In this document: positions 26,565-36,583 of the stretch, piece by piece
Layout: each line of letters begins with the position of its first letter
Numbering within the stretch: the first letter of the stretch is position 1
Assembly (NCBI GenBank): GCA_900770395.1
Contig: CAAGKM010000030.1
Location: forward strand, 310,001-374,000
From: an uncultured Prevotella sp.
Lineage (GTDB): Bacteria; Bacteroidota; Bacteroidia; Bacteroidales; Bacteroidaceae
Direction of reading: 5' to 3'
DNA length: 64,000 nucleotides
Notes under the pieces: model-generated
What the model was told of the DNA's origin: nothing
Databases searched by the model: none
Seen by the model: the letters and a program-made list of their open reading frames with translations, nothing else
Position numbers and translations under genes: made by a program

Positions 26565-28319
26565 TTACTTCCAGCCCTTGTTCTGCTTGAGATTGCTATA
26601 TTTCAGAATCTCTGAGTATGGGATTGGGCAGTATATCATATAGTCCTTGTAGTTGCGGTTCTCAACATTGAACACCTCGCCTGTAGATGCGTCATATCCG
26701 CGGGCGGCAACATCGAGTTTCTCTTTCCAGCGGCGGACATCCCAGAACCTGAAGTTCTCGAAACAGAGTTCCAGACGGCGCTCGTTATGAATAAGCTCGC
26801 GCATTTTCTCCTTGCTTCCCGCACACTCGTCAAGATAAGCATCATCGGTGATACCGGCACGGTGACGTATAGCCTTGATCACATCGTAAGCCGAGTAAGC
26901 GTGACTGCCGCCGTTCTTCGGTCCCCATGCCTCGTTGGCTGCCTCAGCATAGCTAAGGAACATCTCTGTGGCACGGATACGCGGATCGTAATGTATCTGA
27001 TTGTTTGGAGTGGCAGGGTTGCAGTTCACGTCCATACGCAGACGCTTCTTCATGTAGTAGCCTGTACGTGTGGAGTTCTCCATTGCGTTGATACCGTCAT
27101 TTGTTCCCGATGCAGAGCCTGTGTGAATCAGGTCATCGTTAGGACCACATGGCTGTCCGTCGTAAATGATATATGTAGCCAAACGAGGGTCACGGCCTGC
27201 AAAAGGATTGCTCTTGTCAAAACCAGAGCGGCTGTCGGTGATAGGATATCCGTTTGCCATGGGGAACGACTCAACGAGGTTCTGTGTCGGGTTCAAACGT
27301 CCTTTGCCGAACAACGTTGGAGGATAATTGTTTGACTCAAGAGAGTTGCTGGCTGATGATATGTTGTTACGCCAAACCATCTCCTGTGGCAGCAGACCCT
27401 CCTTGAGGTCGTCGATGATGTTCTTGTCGCAGTAGTATGCCACACCGTCGCTGCTAAGTCCGCCTATACCGCCGAGAAGGTCAATGACACTTGCCGCAGC
27501 ATCTGCCGCATCAGCCCATGTCACAGAATTTGACGCATCCTGAAAGGCAGGAGAGGCGGCAAGCAGATTCACACGGGCACGGAACGCCTTGGCTATTGTC
27601 CCGTTGAAGAGCAGTCGCGAGGTGTGCCCCATGGCACGGTTGTAGAGGTCCTTGTCATCTGTTACCGAACGGAACTGAGCCGGTATCTCACTGGCGTCAG
27701 CTATGTCGTAATATTCGTTTGGCAACAGTTCCTCAGCCTTCTTCAGGTCACTCTCAATCCGTTTGATACATTCGGCAAACGATGCACGGGGCTGATTGAA
27801 GTCAGCATCAACGCCTTGAGCCTCGGTAAACAACTGTACGCCAAGCAGCTCACCGTCTTCCGAGAAACCGGCATGCTGACGGAGCAGATAATAGTAGTGT
27901 GCCGCACGCAGACCGTAAGCCTCACCCATGGTGCGCATACGCATCAGCTGGTTTACAGCCTCGTTGTTCACATAGTTTATCTTGTCGCCATTGGCAATAT
28001 AGGTGTTGAGATACTGGATGGCGGCAAAACCTGTTGGCCAGTAGTCGGTGGGATTGGAGATTGCCGACCATGAGCCGGTTGCCATGTTCGAAATCCAGTT
28101 TCCCTTTTCATTGGTCACCGCATCGTCGGTGGCATATTCCAGATCGCTGTAGTATCCTGGCAGACGGCTGTAGCCTACGATGACGAAGCTTTGTGCGAAG
28201 CTTGGCTCATCGTACATCATGTCAAGATCCTTGACGTTCTCATTGGCAGGTTCAAAAAGGTCGTCACAGCTTGTAAGACCCATCGTCGCCGCCATCATCA
28301 TTATAATATATTTCTTCAT
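26565..28319 (-). CDS. SusD/RagB-family outer-membrane lipoprotein, second pair of the xylan locus (XusD-like)
   Basis: 584 residues with a lipobox at TSC (Cys18). The SusD fold is shown by the N-terminal helical region (YGLRAAHYYYLLRQHAGFSEDG), the middle RVNLLAASPAF segment, and the conserved C-terminal part RRLELCFENFRFWDVRRWKEKLD followed by YCPIPYSEI. SusD proteins lie on the cell surface over their SusC partner and bind oligosaccharides for import. The partner is the SusC gene 36 bp upstream. The order fits xusD in Prevotella. Confidence 0.93.
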   Translation of the reverse strand: MKKYIIMMMAATMGLTSCDDLFEPANENVKDLDMMYDEPSFAQSFVIVGYSRLPGYYSDLEYATDDAVTNEKGNWISNMATGSWSAISNPTDYWPTGFAAIQYLNTYIANGDKINYVNNEAVNQLMRMRTMGEAYGLRAAHYYYLLRQHAGFSEDGELLGVQLFTEAQGVDADFNQPRASFAECIKRIESDLKKAEELLPNEYYDIADASEIPAQFRSVTDDKDLYNRAMGHTSRLLFNGTIAKAFRARVNLLAASPAFQDASNSVTWADAADAAASVIDLLGGIGGLSSDGVAYYCDKNIIDDLKEGLLPQEMVWRNNISSASNSLESNNYPPTLFGKGRLNPTQNLVESFPMANGYPITDSRSGFDKSNPFAGRDPRLATYIIYDGQPCGPNDDLIHTGSASGTNDGINAMENSTRTGYYMKKRLRMDVNCNPATPNNQIHYDPRIRATEMFLSYAEAANEAWGPKNGGSHAYSAYDVIKAIRHRAGITDDAYLDECAGSKEKMRELIHNERRLELCFENFRFWDVRRWKEKLDVAARGYDASTGEVFNVENRNYKDYMIYCPIPYSEILKYSNLKQNKGWK

Positions 28320-28355
28320 TGTCTCAAAATTTATTAATTCTCTTTTACAGTCTAT

Positions 28356-31202
28356 TTAGAATCTTATTGTCGCACCGATGTTATAGAAACGAGTCATGGG
28401 ACTGTATGTCGATGTCTCCAGAATCTTGCGGTTTGGAGCGATGGTAAACAAGTTGCTGCCGCTGAAATACACGCTCATGTCCTTCACCACCTTTCCTGCA
28501 AACCAGCGGTCGGGCAGGTCGTAGGTCAGCTGCACCTTGTCGAGTGTGAACAGGTTGGTGCTGTAGGTCCAGTAGTTTGAGGTGCGGTAGTTGTTGCTGT
28601 TACCTGTTGTGGTGAGACGCGGATAAGTGGCTGTTGCTGCAGTCTCTGGAGTCCAGCGTCCGAGAGCCACCTCTGAATACTTAACCTCAGCGCGTGGCCA
28701 CCAATAGTCGCCGCTCTTTGAGAGCATACCGCCTGCCTGGCCTGTGCCGCGTGCAAACAGTGTGAAGTCTTTCCATTTCAGAGTGAGATTGACACCATAG
28801 ATATACGATGGAGTAGCGTTGCCGATGACTGTCACGTCCTTGCCGTCGACCACACCATCCTCATTGATGTCCTTATATCTCAGGTCGCCTGGCTTAACCT
28901 CGCTGAAGGTATGGGTGGGAATGCCCTCAATCAGCTTGCCGTCGGCATCAAAGTCTTCTGCTGTGAAATATCCTAAGCAGGTATAGCCCCACATGGCTGA
29001 GAGCGATTGTCCCTCATTGTTGAGGTAGGTGTTTACACCGTTGTTCTCATCGCGCAATATAGCCTTGTCCTTATACAACATGCCAGTGAATCCAAGCTGA
29101 GCCTCAACCTCGCCAATCTTCTTCTTGAAGTTGATGGCATAGTCAATACCCTGACGGCGGTCGCAGTTGTAGTTCATGTTGGGCAGGAACGAGCCGATGC
29201 TGTTGTACCATGACGGGAACGAGGTGTTTGCGCCGTTGGTAATCATACCGTTGGTGTCCTGCGTAAACAAGTTTACATCGAAGTCTACAAAGCCCTTGAA
29301 CAGCTGTCCTGTCAGACCTATGCGCCACTCCTTGCGCTGTATCATCTTCAGCTTGTCGTTGTCGCCTCGTGTCTGTGATGTGGAGAATCCGCCCTGTGAG
29401 TTGTCGCACCACTGATACCAGATACCCTTCGGGTCATAGTAACCTTTATACATATAATAATCGGTGAGGTCAATGTCCTGGTTGAGCAGTGTATATGCAC
29501 CGGAAATCTTCAGGTCGTCAACCCAGTCAATATTCTGCATGAACTTCTCCTTGCTCAGACGCCAGCCAAGACCGAAAGAGTGGGAGAGAGCCTGACGGTG
29601 GCCTTCTGCCAACTTTGCAGAGTGAACGATTGAACCGCCTGCCTGTACATAGTATTTGCGTGCAAAGTTATAGTCAACGTTCAGACCGAGGTTGACGTTG
29701 CTTGTGCGGTGATAGAGGTCACGCATACGCACGGCATTGTCGGTATCGTGGTCACCGTCCTTGCCTGTCTGCTTCTGCCATCCCCAGCCCACGAGTGTAG
29801 CGGCAACATTGTGCTGCTTTGCAAATGTGCGGCGATAGTCAAACTGGGCAGAGAACATCATGGTCTGAGAGTCACTTGAGCTGCCCACAAACTCCTGTGT
29901 TGCCTGCTTGTCGTTGTTGTACTTTGTCAGACCGACTATCATCTCCTTGCCGTTCATGTTTGCCCATATCGGCTCGTATGTGGCATATGTATTGTTGAAG
30001 CCCTCGGAATAATAGTCCCAATAGTCAATGTCGAAGGCGGCACGGAAGCTCAGTCCCTTGGTAATCATCGACAGGTCGGCATTCAAGGCAACCTGGAACA
30101 TAAAGTCACGGTACTTGTCACGGATGTATCCTGCAATATGACTGTCACCCCAGAAGCTTGTGGTGTTTGTTGAAAGACCGCCTGGCAGATACTTGCCGTC
30201 AATAAGCCAGTTGGCGTTCTCCACGATTGTGGCAATATCCTTGTTGGTCATGTCCATCTGGTCAATTGGCAGCAGAGGGTTATACCAGTTGGGACGCAAC
30301 GAGGAAGCTGTTCCCCAGAAGTCGCCACGTCCGTTATAGGCATCCTCGATGATTACGCCAGCCGATGTCGATGCCGACAGCCACTTGGTGATTTTCATGT
30401 CAACATTGGCGTTGACATTGAATCTCCAGTTGTTGTCGTTCTTGTGCTCACCGGTCTTCACCAGTCCGTTGTTGTAACGGGCACCGAAATTGGCATAGTA
30501 GTGTGCCCTGTCCGTGCCGCCTGAAATCTCACCCACTACCTCGGTCTTATTGTATGCCTTGCGCAGATTATCTGAATTGTAGAACTTCAGGTCGGGATAA
30601 CGTGCGGGATTGGTGCCGGCAGCAGTGTTCCAGATAACATCGTCTGAATATTTAGGTTTCAGACCGTCGTTCACGCATGCCTCATTGTAGAGTGTCATAT
30701 ACTCGGCTGCGTTGAGATACTGCGGATAAGATTTTGGCACGTAGAAGCCTGTGTTTACGCGCATGTCAATGGACAGTGGCTTTTCCTTACCGCGCTTGGT
30801 GGTGATAAGAACGGCACCCTTTGACGCGCGGCTGCCATAAAGCATCACTGCGCTGGCGCTCTTGAGCACTGTAATCTGATCAATCTGTGTAGGGTCAACT
30901 TTGCTGATGTCACGTGGCATGCCGTCGACAAGCACCATAGGTGTCTGACCCCATGCGTTGTAGCCGTCATATCCGCCTATCAGGCTCTCCAAGCCATCAC
31001 TGGCGGCAGACATATTGTCTTTTTTCATCAGCTCCTTAATGTCTATTGCCGACACACCGCCAAGCATGTCCTGCTTCTCTACGGTGCCGAATGCCACATT
31101 CACCTTTGCCGTGTCGGCAAGCTGCTGTGCCATAATGCTGCATGAGGGAGCAATGGCAATTACCATCAGAGCTGCGAATCTGTTAATCTTGTTTACTTTC
31201 AT
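28356..31202 (-). CDS. SusC/RagA-family TonB-dependent transporter, second pair (XusC-like)
   Basis: A 948-residue outer-membrane protein with a signal peptide ending in SIMAQ. Unlike most SusC proteins it lacks the N-terminal carboxypeptidase-regulatory-like domain; the plug starts almost at once (DGLESLIGGYDGYN, QTPMVLVDGMPRDISKVDP, ASAVMLYGSRASKGAVLITTKRGKE). The 22-stranded barrel follows and ends in a typical beta-signal (YNIGATIRF). It imports xylan oligosaccharides across the outer membrane with its SusD partner, driven by TonB. It lies 50 bp downstream of the first SusD gene. Confidence 0.93.
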   Translation of the reverse strand: MKVNKINRFAALMVIAIAPSCSIMAQQLADTAKVNVAFGTVEKQDMLGGVSAIDIKELMKKDNMSAASDGLESLIGGYDGYNAWGQTPMVLVDGMPRDISKVDPTQIDQITVLKSASAVMLYGSRASKGAVLITTKRGKEKPLSIDMRVNTGFYVPKSYPQYLNAAEYMTLYNEACVNDGLKPKYSDDVIWNTAAGTNPARYPDLKFYNSDNLRKAYNKTEVVGEISGGTDRAHYYANFGARYNNGLVKTGEHKNDNNWRFNVNANVDMKITKWLSASTSAGVIIEDAYNGRGDFWGTASSLRPNWYNPLLPIDQMDMTNKDIATIVENANWLIDGKYLPGGLSTNTTSFWGDSHIAGYIRDKYRDFMFQVALNADLSMITKGLSFRAAFDIDYWDYYSEGFNNTYATYEPIWANMNGKEMIVGLTKYNNDKQATQEFVGSSSDSQTMMFSAQFDYRRTFAKQHNVAATLVGWGWQKQTGKDGDHDTDNAVRMRDLYHRTSNVNLGLNVDYNFARKYYVQAGGSIVHSAKLAEGHRQALSHSFGLGWRLSKEKFMQNIDWVDDLKISGAYTLLNQDIDLTDYYMYKGYYDPKGIWYQWCDNSQGGFSTSQTRGDNDKLKMIQRKEWRIGLTGQLFKGFVDFDVNLFTQDTNGMITNGANTSFPSWYNSIGSFLPNMNYNCDRRQGIDYAINFKKKIGEVEAQLGFTGMLYKDKAILRDENNGVNTYLNNEGQSLSAMWGYTCLGYFTAEDFDADGKLIEGIPTHTFSEVKPGDLRYKDINEDGVVDGKDVTVIGNATPSYIYGVNLTLKWKDFTLFARGTGQAGGMLSKSGDYWWPRAEVKYSEVALGRWTPETAATATYPRLTTTGNSNNYRTSNYWTYSTNLFTLDKVQLTYDLPDRWFAGKVVKDMSVYFSGSNLFTIAPNRKILETSTYSPMTRFYNIGATIRF

Positions 31203-31252
31203 AATTGTTTTTGTTTTTTATGAATATTATGAATGTTCACTCTTCATTTTCA

Positions 31253-33133
31253 TTACCATCCTGGGTTCTGTTTGAACTTGTCGCTCATGTTCACATCATC
31301 GTTAAGGAATGGCAGCCAGTAGTGGCGGTCGGTGAAATTGCGCTGTACGAGCACTTCCTCGCGGATATTGATAACTTTGGCGTTTACAGGGTCTTTGTAT
31401 GTCTCCGAGTCATCCTGTGCACGGTCGAAATAGATAGCCTTCTTCTGGTTGTATGGAGCCTTGTCAAGCAACAGCCAGCGGCGGAGGTCATGGAAACGGT
31501 GAGCCTCGAATGAGAGCTCTACGGCACGCTCGCGGCGAACCTCTTCCATAAACTTGTCAACAGAACCCGTATAGGCATCAGCGACATGTCCAACGTGAGC
31601 GCGGTCGCGGATGGCATTGACAGCGTCAAGAGCGGAGAGCGGACATCCTCCAGCCTTTGCTGTGACTGAGCCGTAACCCTCAGCGGCAGCCTCTGCATAC
31701 ATCAGATATACATCGGCAAGACGCAGAAGTGACATAACCATATTCACGCCATCACGATAGCCGTCCCACTCGTTAAGATACTGATGGCAGAATTTTTTGT
31801 TGGTATATCCTGTAAGGCATGCTGCCGCACCATATTCCGTACGCATCTTGCCGCCTTCAAACATACTGGCATACTGACGCTGCTTGTCGTTGTTGACGCG
31901 GCTTCCGTCTTTCACAACTTGTAATCCATCGTAGATGAAGTTATAGTAGAAACGTGGGTCGCGGTTCTTCCAGGGATATTCGCAGTCATAGCCGCTTTCT
32001 GCGTCTGACTTGGTGATATCCTTAATCGGCATACCGTTTGCCATACCGAAGTAGTCGGCATAATTGGCTGTAGGATAGCATTTGATACCAGAGTTGAGCA
32101 CAAGCTTTGTTGGCCAGTCGTTAATCTGGTTCCAGCGGTAACGTCCGGAACCGCCGCCCCACTCGTGGAGTATGGATTCCTTCAAGCCCGGCATCTTGTC
32201 GTTCTGATTGTAAGTGAAGAATACTTCCTCGTATTTTTCCCATGGAGCCAGCTCATAGCACTTTGTGCTGAGACATATCTTCAACGCCTCACCTAATGCG
32301 TCGGCAGCCTTCTTGCAGAAGTCCGCATTATACGTGGCACTTCCGGTAGATTCCTTGTTCATAAGCGGTGAGCCGGCAAACAGGTAGTTTTTGCCAAGGA
32401 ATGAGAGTGCTGTGATTTTGTTGATGCGCTGGTTGTTGTTGCCAATTGTCACCTTGCCGACAGTAGTCTCATCCCAGTTTACAGGCAGCAGGTCGGCAGC
32501 TTTCTGCATGTCTTCGCCTGCACGGAGGGCGCATTCCTGATAAGACAGACGCTCGCGGTTGAGGTCGCCGTCGCTGTTGGCATCGTCAATATATGGCAGA
32601 CCGCCCCAGAACTGCATCAGCTGGAAATGGAAGAAACCGCGGAAGAAGTATAGCTGTCCCTCTATCATCCGTTTTTCCTCCTGGGTGTACTGCGTCATCT
32701 TGTCGAGATTGGCAAGACCCACGTTTGCCTTGCGGATTGCATACCAGGCATATCCGTAGAAGTGGTGACCGTGGAGCTTATAGTCGTCAACTCTGTTTAT
32801 ATCGTTTGCTCCTGTGCCGAGATAACCGTAATATACACCTGGGTCGCACCATGCCCAGTAGTTGCCCTGGTCAACTGAATTGGCAAAGAGACGGTCATCG
32901 TTCTGCCAAAGCTCCTCCTCTCCGAAGTTCCAGCAGCAGTGGAAGTTGCCGGCTGTAATCAGAGGAATACAGTTATACATCTCCTCGATGAATCCCTGGA
33001 AGTTGGTATAATTCTTGAAAGGATCCGTTGGTTTTATGTCACTGTTCGGTGCCTTGTCAAGATAGTCGGTACAAGACGTGGCAAGAGGCATAGCCAGCAG
33101 AAGTGCTAAAAATGACTTTATATATTTTTTCAT
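31253..33133 (-). CDS. SusD/RagB-family outer-membrane lipoprotein, first pair (XusB-like)
   Basis: 626 residues with a lipobox at ATSC (Cys21). SusD hallmarks are EEKRMIEGQLYFFRGFFHFQLMQ in the N-terminal repeats and RRERAVELSFEAHRFHDLRRW with YWLPFLNDDV near the C terminus. The protein has many aromatic residues (GQGN-Y-WAWCDPGVYYG, EWDGYRDGV) suited to sugar stacking. It is expected to cap the SusC encoded 23 bp upstream and to bind xylan fragments on the surface. Confidence 0.93.
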   Translation of the reverse strand: MKKYIKSFLALLLAMPLATSCTDYLDKAPNSDIKPTDPFKNYTNFQGFIEEMYNCIPLITAGNFHCCWNFGEEELWQNDDRLFANSVDQGNYWAWCDPGVYYGYLGTGANDINRVDDYKLHGHHFYGYAWYAIRKANVGLANLDKMTQYTQEEKRMIEGQLYFFRGFFHFQLMQFWGGLPYIDDANSDGDLNRERLSYQECALRAGEDMQKAADLLPVNWDETTVGKVTIGNNNQRINKITALSFLGKNYLFAGSPLMNKESTGSATYNADFCKKAADALGEALKICLSTKCYELAPWEKYEEVFFTYNQNDKMPGLKESILHEWGGGSGRYRWNQINDWPTKLVLNSGIKCYPTANYADYFGMANGMPIKDITKSDAESGYDCEYPWKNRDPRFYYNFIYDGLQVVKDGSRVNNDKQRQYASMFEGGKMRTEYGAAACLTGYTNKKFCHQYLNEWDGYRDGVNMVMSLLRLADVYLMYAEAAAEGYGSVTAKAGGCPLSALDAVNAIRDRAHVGHVADAYTGSVDKFMEEVRRERAVELSFEAHRFHDLRRWLLLDKAPYNQKKAIYFDRAQDDSETYKDPVNAKVINIREEVLVQRNFTDRHYWLPFLNDDVNMSDKFKQNPGW

Positions 33134-33156
33134 ATTTTTATGTTCTAATTTTATTA

Positions 33157-36100
33157 TTAGAGAGTGATATTGACACCGAGGTTGAAACGGCGCATTGTAG
33201 GATAGGCACCTGTGGATGCCCCGCCTGAGAAGTTCGACTCGCGGTCATCTGGCATATCTGTCCAGAGGAAGAGGTTGTCGCCATTCAGATAAACACGCAA
33301 TGACTTCATGTTCATCTTCTCTATCCACTTGCCTGTGAAGGTATAGGCAATTTCCATATTCTTCAGACGCAGGTAAGAGCCGTCGTAGAGGAAACGTGTG
33401 CCGTCCATACCTGTTGTCGCATCGGCACCCCAGCGTGGCAAAGGAATATTACCGCCATTTGCGATAGAGTAATATGTTCCTTCTGCGTATGCCACATTTT
33501 TCTGACGGTCGAAGGTCGGGAAGTTCACAACACGTGTCACGTTGGTCACTCCATAGAACTGTGCCGAGATAGAGAATCCCTTATATTCAAATCCTATAGT
33601 GGTGGAATATGTGTTCTGAGGTGTGCCGGTGTAACCATACGGAGCAGCATCCTTGGTGTCAATCACGCCATCGCCGTTGAAGTCCATAATGAGATAGTCA
33701 CCGGTAAACTTATAGTTGTTGTTCTCTATACGCTCTGTACTGCCATACACATCGTCCCATCCGCGAATGAATCCCTGGTCTATGAACGAGGGTTCCTGGC
33801 CGATGGCATGGCCAACCTTCTTCTGGTAGTCTGGCTTATTCACTGGGTCATCGGCAAACAGCACCTTATTGGTGGCATGGGTCATGTTGAGGTTGGCATA
33901 TACGCGCATCTTGTTTGGGAAAACATAGTTGGAGCGTACAACCAGCTCATAACCCTTACTCTCGGTCTCACCGAGGTTTGCCCACGGTGCTTTCACGCCG
34001 AAGTAGCTTGGAATTGCTCTGCGGTCGCCGGAGAGCAGGATATCGGTACGGTGGTCCTTGAAAATGTCGAACGAACCTGCAAGCAGTCCATTGAAGAACG
34101 AATAGTCAATACCGAAGTTCTTCTTGTCCGACACCTCCCAGTGTATGCTGGGATTGCCGATTTGAGTGTTGCTATATATAGTATAAGGTGTATTTGCAAG
34201 GGTATTTCCCATCTGGGTGTTGCCGCCAAGTGCCCATATATCTCTATACAGCCATCTTTCACCTACATTGTCGTCACCGACTTTACCCCACGAGCCACGG
34301 AACTTGATCATGTCAATGAATTTCAGCTTCTCCATGAATTTCTCGTTGGAGAGCATCCATCCCAAAGAGACAGATGGGAAGAAATCGAAGCGATAGTCAG
34401 GACCAAATTTCTCTGAGCCGTTGTAAGCGCCATTTGCCTCGAAGAAGTAACGCATGTCGTAGTTGTATGTGGTACGGAACACCCAGTCCTCACGATAACG
34501 GGCAAACTCATTACCCGTTGTGGTCTTCTCACGGCTGAACAGTCCCATTGCCGTGACATCGTGCTTGCCAAACTGGCGGGCATAGTTCAACTGCAATGAA
34601 TAATAGAGCTTGCGGTATGTCTTTAGTTTGTCGATTTCACCGGCTTTTGTCGACCATGAGATGGTCTCCTTGAAGTCCTCGTTAGGCTCATAGCTCACCT
34701 GACCTGTTGCAGGGTCGATGTATTTCTCAAGATAATTGTTGTAACGGTCATCAATACCACGCTCTTTCTCCACGAAGGTGTTGTCGAGAGAGAAACGGCC
34801 GTTAAATTCCAGACCCTTGGTGACGAAATCAAGCTTTTGCTTGAGAATGAAGTCGGTGGTGATACGTGTGGTGGTGCGCTTCTCTATACCGGCATTGGCA
34901 AGCTGAGAGATAGAGTTTGGCGCATCTGCCTTACGTGGTGCATAGTAACCGTATGTACCGTCGCTGTATATGGGACGGAAAGCATCTGGAGCTGTCTGAT
35001 ATACCGATGCCCAGTAGCCGTCGCTCACACTGCCTCCCCATGGAGTTGTACGCACACCGTTGCTGCCGAAAAGGTTGACTGTGAAGTCGGTGGTGCCAGT
35101 GAGCCTGAAATCGAGGTTAGAACGCATGTTCACGCGGTTAAAGCCGTAACCCGACTGATAGTTGCGCCTGTTGCCAAACTTGCGGAAGAGGTCACCCTCA
35201 TGAACAAAGTCAACTGCGGCATAGTATTTCACGAACTTGGTACCGCCAGCCACATTGGCATTTGCATTATAGGAAGTTGTATAGTCGCGGAACAGCTCTT
35301 TCTCCCAGTCTACATTTGGATATCGGTCCCACTCGTCGATATCGGCAGGATTACGGTATTTGTTGAGTATTGCCTCAGGTACGAGGTCACCCCATTCTGC
35401 CTGCTTGTTTGCTGCCAACGCATACTCGCGCATGAGCACGCGGTTCTTTAGTTTAAGGGCATCGTAGGAGTCATACTTCTCAGGCAACTTCGAAGGCACT
35501 TTCACCGTCATGTTGGCTTTCACGTTTACAACAGCCTTTCCTTCCTGACCGCGCTTGGTGGTGATGAGAATCACACCGTTGGCACCCTTCACACCGTAGA
35601 CAGCAGTGGCAGAGGCATCCTTAAGCACAGAGATAGTTGCCACTGAGGACATGTCGACGCTTGACATAGGACGCTCAATGCCATCAACGAGCACAAGAGG
35701 GTCGGAGTTGTTCCAGGAGGTTTGAGCACGGATTATAATCTTTGGCTCTTCCTCACCCGGCATACCTGTGGATGTTGAGGTGATAAGACCTGGCAGGTTA
35801 CCTGTGAGTGCCTGTCCGAGACTGCTGATACCTTCATGTCTCTGCAGTACCTTCTCATCGGTCTGGGTGATGGCACCCACAACAGAGGCTTTCTTCTGCT
35901 GTCCGTATCCCACCACAATAACCTGTTCAAGCTGTGCAGCGTCTTCAGTGAGCACCACCTTTATGTTTTTGCGGTTGCCCACCTTTATCTCCTTTGTGTT
36001 CATTCCCACATAAGAGATAACAATCACACTGTTCTGGGAAGGCACCGTCATCTTGAACACACCGTCAAAATCGGTCACTGTCCCGACACCGGCTTTACCT

Positions 36101-36255
36101 TTCAGAACCACAGAGGCGCCAATAACGGGCTCGCCGTTATCGTCGACCACAGTACCCGTAATGTTTATGCCTCCCTGAGCAAAGGCATTCGCCACAAGCA
36201 TCAGGAAAAACAGAACCATCGAGACTGTTCTCTTCTTTAATTGGTTTTGTTCCAT
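33157..36255 (-). CDS. SusC/RagA-family TonB-dependent transporter, first pair (XusA-like)
   Basis: A 1,032-residue outer-membrane transporter, first gene of the xylan operon. After the signal peptide (ANAFAQ) comes a carboxypeptidase-regulatory-like domain (GTVVDDNGEPVIGASVVLKG), the TonB-box region VIVVGYGQQKKASVVGAITQ, the plug (PLVLVDGIERPMSSVDMS; ASATAVYGVKGANGVILITTKRG) and the barrel, ending in MRRFNLGVNITL. It imports oligosaccharides with the SusD encoded just downstream. A 328-bp gap with a terminator and a -7 box separates it from the anti-sigma gene. Confidence 0.94.
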   Translation of the reverse strand: MEQNQLKKRTVSMVLFFLMLVANAFAQGGINITGTVVDDNGEPVIGASVVLKGKAGVGTVTDFDGVFKMTVPSQNSVIVISYVGMNTKEIKVGNRKNIKVVLTEDAAQLEQVIVVGYGQQKKASVVGAITQTDEKVLQRHEGISSLGQALTGNLPGLITSTSTGMPGEEEPKIIIRAQTSWNNSDPLVLVDGIERPMSSVDMSSVATISVLKDASATAVYGVKGANGVILITTKRGQEGKAVVNVKANMTVKVPSKLPEKYDSYDALKLKNRVLMREYALAANKQAEWGDLVPEAILNKYRNPADIDEWDRYPNVDWEKELFRDYTTSYNANANVAGGTKFVKYYAAVDFVHEGDLFRKFGNRRNYQSGYGFNRVNMRSNLDFRLTGTTDFTVNLFGSNGVRTTPWGGSVSDGYWASVYQTAPDAFRPIYSDGTYGYYAPRKADAPNSISQLANAGIEKRTTTRITTDFILKQKLDFVTKGLEFNGRFSLDNTFVEKERGIDDRYNNYLEKYIDPATGQVSYEPNEDFKETISWSTKAGEIDKLKTYRKLYYSLQLNYARQFGKHDVTAMGLFSREKTTTGNEFARYREDWVFRTTYNYDMRYFFEANGAYNGSEKFGPDYRFDFFPSVSLGWMLSNEKFMEKLKFIDMIKFRGSWGKVGDDNVGERWLYRDIWALGGNTQMGNTLANTPYTIYSNTQIGNPSIHWEVSDKKNFGIDYSFFNGLLAGSFDIFKDHRTDILLSGDRRAIPSYFGVKAPWANLGETESKGYELVVRSNYVFPNKMRVYANLNMTHATNKVLFADDPVNKPDYQKKVGHAIGQEPSFIDQGFIRGWDDVYGSTERIENNNYKFTGDYLIMDFNGDGVIDTKDAAPYGYTGTPQNTYSTTIGFEYKGFSISAQFYGVTNVTRVVNFPTFDRQKNVAYAEGTYYSIANGGNIPLPRWGADATTGMDGTRFLYDGSYLRLKNMEIAYTFTGKWIEKMNMKSLRVYLNGDNLFLWTDMPDDRESNFSGGASTGAYPTMRRFNLGVNITL

Positions 36256-36305
36256 TCTTAAATTAGTTTTTTTACAAATTGATTAACACTTTTTGATTTT
36301 TGCTG

Positions 36306-36313
36306 CAAAGATA
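36306..36313 (-). promoter_or_regulatory. -7 box of the xylan operon promoter
   Basis: TATCTTTG on the minus strand matches TAnnTTTG and lies 51 bp upstream of the first SusC gene. No good TTTG lies 19-21 bp further upstream, which would fit a promoter that needs the hybrid regulator. The rest of 36314-36427 shows no clear feature. Confidence 0.55.
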
Positions 36314-36427
36314 CATTAAATATGTCTTATCGTTACTGAAAAACGTATCACAAGCATGTGGAATCGGCTCACAGGTGTTGCTGTGTGCGTTTTGTTACAT
36401 GAGATAAAGGTGATGTTACAAATTCAA

Positions 36428-36459
36428 TAAAAAAGGGGCATCTCATCATTGAGTGCCCC
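36428..36459 (-). terminator. Rho-independent terminator after the anti-sigma gene
   Basis: On the minus strand a hairpin (GGGGCA and CTCA pairing with TGAG and TGCCCC, one bulged base, 4-nt loop; 36435-36459) is followed by a run of T (36428-36434). It separates the sigma/anti-sigma pair from the xylan operon. Confidence 0.8.
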
Positions 36460-36583
36460 AAACAATAGTATGTTATGAAAAAAATTGAGAGAAATGAAAC
36501 TTCACAGTTTCTGTTTTAAACATGATTATTTAAAGATATAAGCATTGAAATAATTATCGTATTTTTAGTTTTTGTTTTATATT

